Assembly: GCA_002786065.1 (NCBI GenBank)
Contig: NHNY01000006.1
Span: forward strand, 186,001-250,000
DNA from: Microcyclospora pomicola
Taxonomy: Eukaryota > Ascomycota > Dothideomycetes > Capnodiales
Direction: 5' to 3'
Length of the DNA stretch: 64,000 nucleotides
Position numbers and translations under genes: made by a program. Below, piece after piece: positions 55,349 to 64,000 of the stretch. Below the pieces are notes generated by a model that saw nothing but the letters and a program-made list of their open reading frames with translations, was not told where the DNA came from and made no database searches. Positions within the stretch are counted from its first letter, which is position 1. Each line of letters opens with the position of its first letter.

Positions 55349-57672
55349 GATGAGAAGGTGGGACTTCTCTGGCAAAGCCTTGACAGAATTGTCCGAGACG
55401 AACAGCCGTGGCTAAGTGCTTTATATGTTGTTGAATTCTCCGGAGCTGACGAAATGTCTTTGCCATGCCAGGCGCACAAGCTGACTTGAGAAAGCTTTCG
55501 TCCGGATCTCGATGTCCCGCTCGTGGCCTCAGGGATGATTGTTTGTATATCGCGCAACTTCGATATTGCGGCAGGTGGATGGCTAGATAGTCGTGAGTTA
55601 ACACCTTCCTAAAGAATGCTGGTTGCCTCAACTGTCAATCAAATCCTGCATAAGCATCTAATTGTGGAGAGCTGTTGTGAGCAGAGATATCAACGCCGGA
55701 AACATTTCCCAATGTAGGTATTGAAAGGCCATGGCTATGGGCCATGGGCCATGTGGGTGACTGACCAAGGGACAGAAAAGCTAAAGTGCACCACCTTCAG
55801 GACTGGCTGGGCCGACTCCCTGCCGCTATTCCTCAGCCATGTACTATAGGGAAGGCACTCTCTTCGTTCGCTAGTTTGCAGTATCGTATCTGCTGACCGT
55901 GCAGCTCATACCAGTCTTACGGTTGCCACCTTCGCAGAGATTTGTCTTGGATCATCTCCAGAGACAGAACGGCAAAATCGCCATACCATTTCCATACGTT
56001 GGCCAGTTCACTGCCACTTCTCGTCCACTACGCAACACGGAACGCATTGCTAACGTTTCGTAGAGACCCTGCACAAGTCAACAACCCTGACGATCGTCAG
56101 TATCGCTCAAAGCATATGTGAGTCCCCCTTTGATCCTAGGGAGGCTCTGGAAGCAAAGTACAAACGCTGACAGGTGAAACATCCCGTCTCGCACTTGTGA
56201 GGGTAAGTAAAGCCGAAGCGGTAGAGCAGATCTAATCTGGTCTGACGCTCTAGATTAGTGATATCGCAACGAAGAGCTGCTCAGAGCCCCAATCGATACG
56301 AGCTGTGAAGGAATCTGACACGGCAGACTAGCTTCGTGAGATCCCAAGAAGCTATTCGAAGCACTCCGTGATCGTTCACGAAAAATATGGCTCATCTCGA
56401 GCCTACCAAGATCCGTTAACATCCGGTGGGAGATCTTGCATACAAACGCATGGTTCTGTAGCGTGGGAACCACATGAGAGCTGCATGTCCTATCGATGTG
56501 CAGTCACCCTCCACCACTGAGCTGTGGAAACCTCATAAGTGTGAACTCTGTTACAGTGTGCTAGCCTGCGAACAGCAGCTGAAGGCTTTCGCGGCATAGC
56601 TGGACGCCTGAAATTCTGTAGGAACATGCAATACAACCATAGCTCCTGCATTAGCACTTTCGGACGAGGCCTCGCAGCATCTTGGAATAGTCGAGAGCAC
56701 GAATCATGATCGATCTGACTCTCTCATCTCTGCAAGGCTGTAAACCTTGAGAAAACGTGCGGCCACGAGGTGGTAGCACGTGAAATCATGAAGTGCAGTC
56801 GGGTACTGCCGCCGGCCTTGGTTCCCGGCATCAATTAGTGCGGAGGAGTCTGACTCCAGCTGTTCTTGCACGTACGAGGGATCTATAAGGCCTAGCAGTG
56901 GAATAGTGCTTACATGAATTACTTCTTGTCGGAGACCCCGCCCAGGACGCAAGCCATAATACGAGAACGGTGACTCAGGGACAAGACGAGCTCGCCGATG
57001 ACAGCAGCAAGACTAGTTCTACTACGGTCGCCCTACCTTCGGAAGACCTCGAGGTGCGGCTGAAGGAATCTATGCACCTATTCCCTTGGTCAACGTACAA
57101 GTAGCTGCCTGCAGAAGTCTTCGAGTGGGAAGCCAAACCTTGTTACCTAGCAGGGTCAAGGACTTCCACTCCTGGCAGTGGCCCTCTTGTACGGGAGTTG
57201 CGAAGACTGTTAGCCTTGGAGGGATAAGATGACCTCCAGGAGCACCGCTGTGCATTGCATGAATGTATGAAATACCTGTACACATCAGGTACGAATGGAC
57301 ACCTGCCGTCCCCAAGAATTTAGGAATAAGCTTTACGTATTGCTTCTCTGAAACCCTAGGTAATCACAGCTCTATCCCGCTGTCTTGGGCGATACTGGGC
57401 CTCTTACACCATTTTGCTAGGTAGCATACCACGTAAAGGGATGAGGTACAGACGCACTGTCATTGCGGCTTAATTCTATCGATCTCGGTCACAATCTGAA
57501 GGACCATGTTGACTTCCTGGAAAGCAGTGTCGACCGCCAGCGCGGGATCATAATGTCTGCAGACTGGCTCCTCGACGCAAATATAAGTATGCCTCTTTCC
57601 ACAAGCATCTCAGTCTGGTCTCCTTTCTCTCGTCAAGACATATCCCACCTTACATACTAGACCATTCCAGTC
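55349..57672. other. Divergent intergenic region, 2.3 kb
   Basis: Lies between the start codons of the minus-strand peroxygenase and the plus-strand beta-propeller gene. No gene was recognised. A GGGCCAT-type tandem run sits near 55,730-55,755. Composition is otherwise ordinary. The right end should hold the propeller promoter. Confidence 0.5.
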
Positions 57673-59397
57673 ATGCATCTTCCACTCCTTCTCACTGGCT
57701 TGTCCACACTGGCAGGTGCTGCGCTGCTAGATACAACCAATGTCCCTCCGTTGGCCCCGCTTGGCAAGACGCCGAATTCTGGCGCAGCTTTGACTCCGAA
57801 ATACTATTCATCCAGGAAAGTCCAAATGCTCAATGGCGACACTGCGACTGTATCACAGCCCAGTACCATATGGGCGTCGGCGATCAACACGATGTCCAAC
57901 AATCCGAATGGCAATGTTCTGTATGCCCTCCTGATTGATCAAAATACGGGAGCAATCAACACGTCAGCGCCTGTGAAGAAATATTGTAAGCAGATGAGAC
58001 TTATCTGTAGTCGTGCTTGGCTAACATGTAGCAGCTCTCGGGGGTAATGGCGCAAGATTCAAGGCGACGGGTGCCACACTTGAAGTACGAATCTGCCGCG
58101 TGTGACTTCAAATGCGTCATCAAACTGACATGAAATAGGACGCTCTTGATAGTCAAGGTTCGGTGGTGTCAGATGGAGCGGTAGGTGGAGGACGATCTCG
58201 ACAACTGATACGCAAATTCTGATCTCTTGCACAGAGACTCTTTGCGGTCAATCCTGATTCCAGTACCTTCCAAACGTTCGCCATCAACTGTACAGACCCA
58301 TCGATACTCGTCCCTCTTGGAGGACCGGTGCAAGTGAATGGGAACAACCCCAGTACGATCGCCGTAGCCCCGGAGAACCAGATAGGTGAGGAAGTCCATG
58401 TCGAGCTCAATGTTACGTGCAAGTCTCTGACATGAGCAGTGTGCGTGGCCACTACTGGCAATTCTACAGGCATCGAATGCTACAACTATCAGGTCGGAGC
58501 TGACCTTAGCGAAGCGGTTTCACCTCCCCAGACGTTCACCGGCACTCAAGTACCGCTGGTGCTTCCGTTCCCGCAGACCGGGAATGTACCGACTGGTGTA
58601 GCCGACACTGTGTCGCAGCTGCTGTTTACCGACGATGAGAAGTACCTACTAGCTATAGTCAAAGGTGGAGTCAATGCAACAGGGGGGATTTCGGGAGGCT
58701 ATATCAACGCATACCCTATCTCGAACCAGGGACTAGGCACGGTACGTCTGCTCACTTATGCCAGCCATACACATCAACTCCTCAGCGCCATACCTAGCAC
58801 GACTGGTCGCCACACCATGCTTGCGACAGATGCTGACAAGATCCTCTACAGCCCTTCGTTTCCCGTCCAGCGGGTACGAGTCTGCTCTTTGGATGCTCCC
58901 TCGTCTACAACACCTACGAGCTTTTCTGCGCCGATGCGGGTGTAGGAGGTATCGGTCTCGAAGTCAACGGCAACACCGGCCAATACGTAGCCGTCGTGAC
59001 CACTCCAGCTGCGGACTTCGGCAACGGAACAAACTGCTGGACCCAACGCAGTCCATATGCAAACGGGCCCTTCTACATCGATGCCGTCGATAAGAACTAC
59101 ATCGCCGCCTTCAACAAGACCTATGGAAACCTGGCCAACGGACTGAACTCGGAGTTCAACTTCCAAACCGGCAACCCGAACCTCATTGAGATGGCGGCCG
59201 CGAACAACTTCGTGTATGCACTGACTTTTGGCAACGGGACTGCGAACACGCAGCATATCACCGTGGCTCGCGACCTGAATCTCAAGGGTAACTTTCAGCT
59301 GGTGCAGAATTACCCGATTGGCGGAGTGGGCGACAATGTCTCTGGCATGGCCGCCTTCATCAACGATCCCAACACTGTTACTTGCGATTTCAAATAG
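57673..59397 (+). CDS. Secreted beta-propeller protein, 3-carboxymuconate cyclase-like
   Basis: Six exons are proposed: 57673-57985, 58035-58084, 58139-58180, 58235-58385, 58440-58805 and 58871-59397, giving 482 residues. MHLPLLLTGLSTLAGAALL is a signal peptide. The pattern of repeats (NVLYALLIDQNTG; GGYINAYPISNQGLG; LLFGCSLVYNTYELFCADAG; TNCWTQRSPYANGPFYIDAV) follows the fungal secreted family often annotated as carboxymuconate-cyclase-like, which includes surface glycoproteins. Enzymatic activity is not shown by sequence. Many NxT/NxS sites suggest glycosylation. Introns are 49-65 nt. Exon 2 could start three bases earlier (TAG instead of CAG acceptor), adding one residue. The 58806-58870 intron uses a weak GTCGCC donor, chosen because it restores the conserved frame; that junction is the least certain. 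Confidence 0.75.
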
Positions 59398-60772
59398 AGG
59401 GAGAGATGAACTTCTGCACTGCGGGCTTAGCCCGATTTCATGACGAGAATACGATCGGATGGCGTTTTGTGGTCACAGTATAAATCGCTGTATCTCTTTT
59501 GCTCCACTTTCACTCCGTTCTCAGACGACTATTTCGCCTAACAAGCGACGTCGTTCGATGTTGAAATTTGAATCTCGTCAATTCCTGCCTAGCATCAACA
59601 CGACCATCGCCGTCTTGCAAAGACCCCCTGACAACAATCCACCGCCGTGATCGCCTTGTAACAGTTTCCGCGCCATCTGGTCGTGGAAGTCACCACGCTC
59701 CCCTCCCGCCTGGGCCCAGTATACGAAAGGCCCAGTCCCGTCTCCACATCTACCTCCAAGAGCTTATCAGCGATGAGAATACTTATGAGCTGCTGTTGGC
59801 GGCTAGTGCCGACTGGCTGCCAGTCGGGATCGTAGCGGTAGCAATAGTCTCCTGCTCGTACCTGCCACGACGGCTCCCAATCGTTGCGACATCGATCGCG
59901 TTCGTCGTGTTTTGCATCCTGTTCCTCGGGACATCTGCATCGTCAGACTACTACAAGTATGCCAGCAGGGTACTCATCATTGGCCCTTAGCTCCAGGAGG
60001 TAAATCGGACGGCAGGGATCCCACCTGCGCGGCGGACATAGCTCGACAATCAAGACGTGAGGTGAGGTGAAGTGAAGTAAATTGAGGTGAAGTGAAGTGA
60101 AGTGTGCAGACCCATGGCACAAGCTCGGGACCGGTCGATGGATAGTAGTCAGTGCTCGAGTATAGTACCTACCCGTCATTCTAAACTCTACTGTGCCCCG
60201 ATCAGGAAAGCCGAAGGGGAGTTGAAACATCAACGCTCTTCAGCTGTATCCCTTATATGGATATGGATGCGGGCAAGGTAAATTACAGGTGAGGCCGAGC
60301 GAGTGAAGCAGAAATTATATGTCAATTTTGACGTCGGCTGGCTGACCGACTGGTTGGACGACTGGCTTGAGGTACCGGTGATGGTATTTATGGTGATGGT
60401 GAATGGACAGAAAGGAGCCAACTCGAAAGGATATCTCCCCTTCAACAAATTCCATCCATCTCATATGCTCGGCAACAAACGTTTTCCTCGAGACAAACCC
60501 GCTTCAATCTCCGTAGTGACGAAGTTCAATCGTCATATTAAGCAATAAGATCTAACTATACAATATTCTCAACAAAAGCAGGACAGGACAAGAACCGCAG
60601 CCGTACCCAAGTTCTTTTCGCGACAAGCGGAAGAAGAGAAGGGGGAAGAAAAAAGGATGAAACGCCGCGCTGGATGGGGGCATGTCGAAACAAGAAACAG
60701 AGGTCGTCGCCGTGCATGACAGGAGTGGGTCTAATTTATGCTGAAAGGGGTATTGTAAAGCAGTCGCGTCGA
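59398..60772. other. Convergent intergenic region
   Basis: 1.4 kb between the stops of the beta-propeller and SH3 protein genes. An open plus-strand frame ending at 59990 encodes two hydrophobic stretches (VGIVAVAIVSCSYL; PIVATSIAFVVFCILFLG) but has no ATG; it could be an exon of an unrecognised small membrane protein. A GTGAA microsatellite follows at about 60,056-60,104. Confidence 0.45.
60056..60104. repeat. GTGAG/GTGAA pentanucleotide microsatellite
   Basis: About 49 bp of imperfect five-base repeats (GTGAG twice, then GTGAA-type units, interrupted once by TAAATTGAG). It lies in noncoding DNA between convergent genes. Confidence 0.8.
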
Positions 60773-62554
60773 TCAGGAGAAGTCGGGTGGTCCGGAGCCT
60801 TGTGTGGATTCGCCATCGATGGTCTTGCGCCAGTGTTGAGGCAGGCAGACACAGACGAGTGGGAAGGCTTTCACTTCGCCTTCGCCTTCGGAGGTGTCGG
60901 GAGCTTTCGATGAGCTGCCGTTGCTCATGCCACTGTCGCGTTGTTCCCGGCCCTGCGGCCGCCAGTCTTCTGCCCGTTGGCGCACCCGGACACCCGTCGC
61001 CCACCCATCATCCCAGATGCCGATGACTTTGATCATGTCGCCACGTTCGAGGTGGAACTCGTCTCCGGCTCTTGGCTCGTAAGCCCATAACGTCGCCACG
61101 GAATCGCCAGTGGTGATTTCATCTTGTGAGTAGTAGTCCTTGAAGAACTGCAGCTGCTCACTTTGGCCTTGCGATTCGGGGGAGGTGTATTCATTTTGTG
61201 TGCTAGGTGTGGCATCGAGATGCTCAGTACCCATGAACCCAAGTTGCGATCCGCTCGATAACGATCCGCTGCGCTTGTTAGGCGGTGGTGCCAGGCCAAA
61301 ATGATGAGCATGATCGTCGTCCGACATCGACTTGCTGAAGCCATGGTCGTCACCGCTGCTTGAGCCTTCCAGTGCTGACATGCGCGTCACGCGGCCACCT
61401 CCAAGCACTGCCAACGTGGTGGGATCGGGTTGGTGATGGGCGTAGACCTCCGGAGCGCCATCGTTGTAAGACATCGGGGCCATTTGCCGTGATGTCGCAG
61501 GTTGATTGAACACACTCGTGTGTGGGCTGCTGTCTCTCCTTCTCCTCAACATGATGCATCCGACGATCAGTAGGGCTAGTAAGAGCAGTGCGCCAAGAAC
61601 GGATCCAACCACAATGCCAGCGATATCGCCTCCCGACAACCCATGTCGATCCGCTGCGGCAGACACCGCCGTCGAACTGGTACCGCCAGTCGCAGATCCG
61701 GAGGGTGTGCTGGTCGCAGTAACAGTCACCGCCGCAAGTGCTGAGGTAGCAACAATCGGAAGGGTGACACCCACACATCGGGTGGTGGCGTCGGAGAAGA
61801 CGCAACACGAGTCAGTCGCGTTAGGAGAGCTCGCGGCGCAGTACGAGCAAAGTCCGCCGGTATTCGACGCGTAGCCACAGTTGTCTGGTTGGTTCTGCTC
61901 GGCGGAGATGCAAGTTCCGGTCAAAGAGTCTGCAGGCAGTGCACAGTTGGTGAAGTCGGCGCGTATTTGTGTGAGGGCACCAGCGCCAGCGGTGCCGCAA
62001 ATATTACTAGCAGTGATCTCTTCCTCACTCAAGGCGTATGCCGCGCATGAGTCGGCGCATAAAGGTCGGATGGCATCCCCAGTCAGACCGCAGGGCTGAA
62101 TAGAATTTTGTACGATAGCATTGCACAGCACACTCGTGGTATATCTCGCGTAGAACGAGGTCGTATTATCCAGATTGACATTGGAGCACCCAATGAGCTG
62201 CTCGTACCTGTAAACAGTGTCAGCTATACTTCCCGCTCAACCCGCCCGTCGTGTTCATCATTACCTTTGCTCTGTGAAGCCGGCGCCAATATACGTCTGC
62301 AGTCCCGAGTCGAAGCTCGCTGCGTCCGTGACGGTTGACAAGAACGGAAACAGACCAGTCAGCGTGCTGTCGGTCGATATGGAAGACGCGTTGAACGAAG
62401 CGCATGCCGAGGAGTCCGCCAGGGAGATGCAGCTCTGGGCCGCGGCGCCGGAGAGACCACTGGCCAGCAACGCCCGAAGTGTGAACGGAAACCCTCTTCT
62501 CCGTCGCGGCCGCGTCGGTTTGCAGGGTTGTGCTGTTGACTCTGGTATCGGCAT
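60773..62554 (-). CDS. Single-pass membrane protein with Cys-rich ectodomain and cytosolic SH3 domain
   Basis: Exons 62554-62265 and 62207-60773 (57-nt intron) give 574 residues. The N-terminus is a basic stretch then a hydrophobic signal (FTLRALLASGLSGAAA). The ectodomain to about 265 is Cys-rich (CADSC, SYCAASSPNATDSCC) with Asn-glycosylation sites and a Ser/Thr-rich stalk. A transmembrane helix lies at about 292-316 (GIVVGSVLGALLLLALLIVG) with a stop-transfer RRRR. The cytosolic part ends in an SH3 domain (about 468-552: ATLWAYEPRAGDEFHLERGD...WDDGWATG...FPLVCV), which is split by a Gly/Ser-rich loop of about 36 residues. The plan suggests a cell-surface sensor or polarity adaptor, like fungal Fus1/Sho1-type proteins, but no ligand is known. 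Upstream in-frame ATGs at 62611 and 62647 are alternative starts. Confidence 0.8.
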
Positions 62555-63669
62555 GAGGACCGCTTCTCTCAGCGATATGATTTCGTCCGGCGGTAGGGCG
62601 ACATGCTCCATCTTTTGCCCGCTGCGCTCACGCGCGACATCGTCCATCCTCCAACACGCTCGACAGCACTTCTCGGGAGATCGCAAGCTGAGGAAACGTC
62701 GGTGGATCGGGGGGGAGTCGTAAGATCGGTACGCGATTTGACAGGGCTGCAGGTCCAGTGGCTGCGCGACCAGCAGAGGGTGGTGAACGCGAGTAGAAAC
62801 AACCGCGTTGTCGGGAGAGAACAAAGTCCGGAGCAGTAAGGAACGGAACGGCGAAGAAAGGCGCAAGTTGGTTCGAAGGAGAGTTCAGATCAAACGAATG
62901 GAATGGGCGGAAACCACGCACAAGCTGCAGCAGGTGCCTCGGGAGAAGGTGGGCGTTGTGTTGTGTCGTGCAGATACCGGACTGGCGGCGATCGGTGATA
63001 GCTCCCCCTCCTTCCGCTGTTGCACCAGGCAAGGACCACGACGAGATGGCGGACGCACACAAGGAGAGGGTGAGGCGGCGGAGGTGGTGAGGAGGAGGCG
63101 GTGTTGTTGTTGTCGGCGGTGGTGGTCAGAGTGTGAGAGGGAGGTGTAGTAGTGTAGCAGGGATCTCCTTCGCGGTGCTGCTGCTGCTGAAATTGACCCA
63201 ACACCCTGGTCTTCCTCGTCTCTGCACCTCACACACGCCATGTGCCCTGCCGCTAACCACAACCCGCCTGGCGTCGTGGGAGAGCCGTTCGCACGCGCCC
63301 GTCCCGAGATTGGCCGTTCTATCTTGGAGTCTCGCTCGGAGTTGGTGATACGTAGGCAATAAGCAGATCGCCCACATGTATGAGATATATCATGGAGCAC
63401 ACCACATGTTGATGAGAAGTGGTGTCATAGCTAGAGGACATGTCTACACTGACGAGTAATAAGGTATATCCATACCAATGGTAACAGTTCCATCTCGACC
63501 ATTGGTAGCACTCGGCTGTGTCTATCACCCGTCCGTCAGCCGTCAAGCTTGAGCGGCCCGGTCCCACAAGCCTCTTCGGGCACAAACAACAAAGACTGAA
63601 ACACTCCAGGCCAGGGATCATGGGTGTAATTACCCGTGAGGTCGGTAAACATGCGATTTTTCAGCTGTC

Positions 63670-63705
63670 ACAATCGTGACAAGCAGGTTGTGTGGTGACA
63701 ATCTG
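63670..63705. promoter_or_regulatory. Cluster of TGTCA/TGACA inverted repeats
   Basis: A perfect inverted repeat TGTCAC-AATC-GTGACA near 63,676-63,691 is followed within 30 bases by GGTGACA and the perfect palindrome TGTCATGACA near 63,706. Such symmetrical half-sites suit a dimeric DNA-binding protein. No protein is assigned. Confidence 0.35.
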
Positions 63706-63887
63706 TCATGACATGACATTACATCACTACTCCATACCAGCTCAACGGAGAACTTATAAAGCAATCAACGATGGGAGGAGTCGGGTTATGGCGGTAGTGG
63801 TATGTCGCGAACAGATGGACTCAATGCTTCAACAAGAACATGCAGTATTCGAGAATGAAAAGCACTCAACGGAGCAGTTGCGGAGCT

Positions 63888-63949
63888 GCATCAGATGTGA
63901 TGCATCTGGTCTCCTGCGTAGCGCATGTTGCGCTAGTATTGATGCTACG
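63888..63949. other. Three inverted repeats, possible hairpins
   Basis: GCATCA-GATG-TGATGC lies at 63888-63903. TAGCGCA-TGT-TGCGCTA, a perfect 7-bp stem, lies at 63919-63935. A partly overlapping longer pair CGTAGC...GCTACG joins 63917-63922 with 63944-63949. They could be regulatory sites, an RNA hairpin, or part of an element cut by the window end. Confidence 0.4.
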
Positions 63950-64000
63950 TGGTCTACTCTTCCCTGTAGAGAATGTACACACCATCACTCCTGCTTACGC

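Larger units (their letters stand above)
62555..64000. other. Right-edge region upstream of the SH3 protein gene
   Basis: Holds the promoter of the minus-strand SH3 gene. Around 63,050-63,130 the plus strand is a GGT/GAGG/TTG-rich purine-biased patch typical of fungal promoters and leaders. Beyond 63,400 no gene was recognised. Several inverted repeats occur at 63,660-63,950 and are listed separately. Confidence 0.5.

Noticed and set aside
58742-58785. Extra 44-nt intron in the beta-propeller gene starting at GTACGT
   Set aside because: The donor looks good, but the only nearby acceptor breaks the frame; the uninterrupted exon to 58805 keeps it.
59568-59990. Small two-helix membrane protein
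   Set aside because: The hydrophobic segments are real, but there is no ATG in frame and no splice pattern I could support; left as a note in the intergenic entry.
1-64000. CRISPR array, tRNA or rRNA genes
   Set aside because: No regularly spaced repeats and no cloverleaf or rRNA-like sequence were recognised; the organism is a fungus, where CRISPR arrays are not expected.

Overview
The window is nuclear DNA of a filamentous ascomycete. Genes are mostly long and on both strands, split by short GT-AG introns (about 50-80 nt), and the proteins are typical of Pezizomycotina. Protein style and secreted-enzyme content suggest Dothideomycetes, but that placement is inference; nothing here fixes the genus. 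No tRNA, rRNA, CRISPR array or bacterial-type operon was seen.

Layout. 1-1,849: no supported gene. 1,850-3,999: NADPH-cytochrome P450 reductase. 4,000-8,197: long gene-free stretch with a diverged direct repeat, ending in the pyrimidine-rich leader of a two-RRM RNA-binding protein (8,198-10,002). 11,175-18,827: intronless 2,550-residue Furry/Tao3/Mor2 morphogenesis scaffold. 19,949-20,989: Golgi-type GT8-like glycosyltransferase with very GC-rich codons. 21,119-22,676 (minus): DNA polymerase delta subunit Pol32/Cdc27, sharing a short divergent promoter with a TMEM42-like membrane protein (22,894-23,625). 24,027-25,930 (minus): a tannase/feruloyl-esterase gene with an apparent in-frame stop.

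26,171-36,571 is one broken Ty3/Gypsy-class LTR element of about 10.4 kb. It has very short (101 bp) identical LTRs, a 4-bp target duplication, gag and pol remnants in Ty3 order, and an extra coding-like region 3' of integrase. It lies about 240 bp upstream of the tannase start. After a gene-poor stretch come housekeeping genes: ubiquitin-activating enzyme E1 (38,264-41,427), an F-box protein (42,040-42,780, minus), TCP-1 alpha (43,214-45,055), a large RhoGEF (45,390-50,006, minus) and cohesion factor Dcc1 (50,503-51,602).

The right end holds a hemerythrin-like protein (51,868-52,721), a secreted heme-thiolate peroxygenase with seven exons (53,694-55,348, minus), a secreted beta-propeller protein of the carboxymuconate-cyclase-like family (57,673-59,397), and a membrane protein with a Cys-rich ectodomain and cytosolic SH3 domain (60,773-62,554, minus).

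Genes are individually transcribed. Loose themes are genome maintenance (Pol32, Dcc1), polarity and Rho/NDR signalling (Furry scaffold, RhoGEF, SH3 protein), protein quality control (E1, F-box, CCT1) and secreted or oxidative enzymes (P450 reductase, peroxygenase, tannase). I found no clear multi-gene novel system. The best leads are the short-LTR element with its extra region, the cluster of NDR-kinase consensus sites in the Furry scaffold, and the interrupted tannase.
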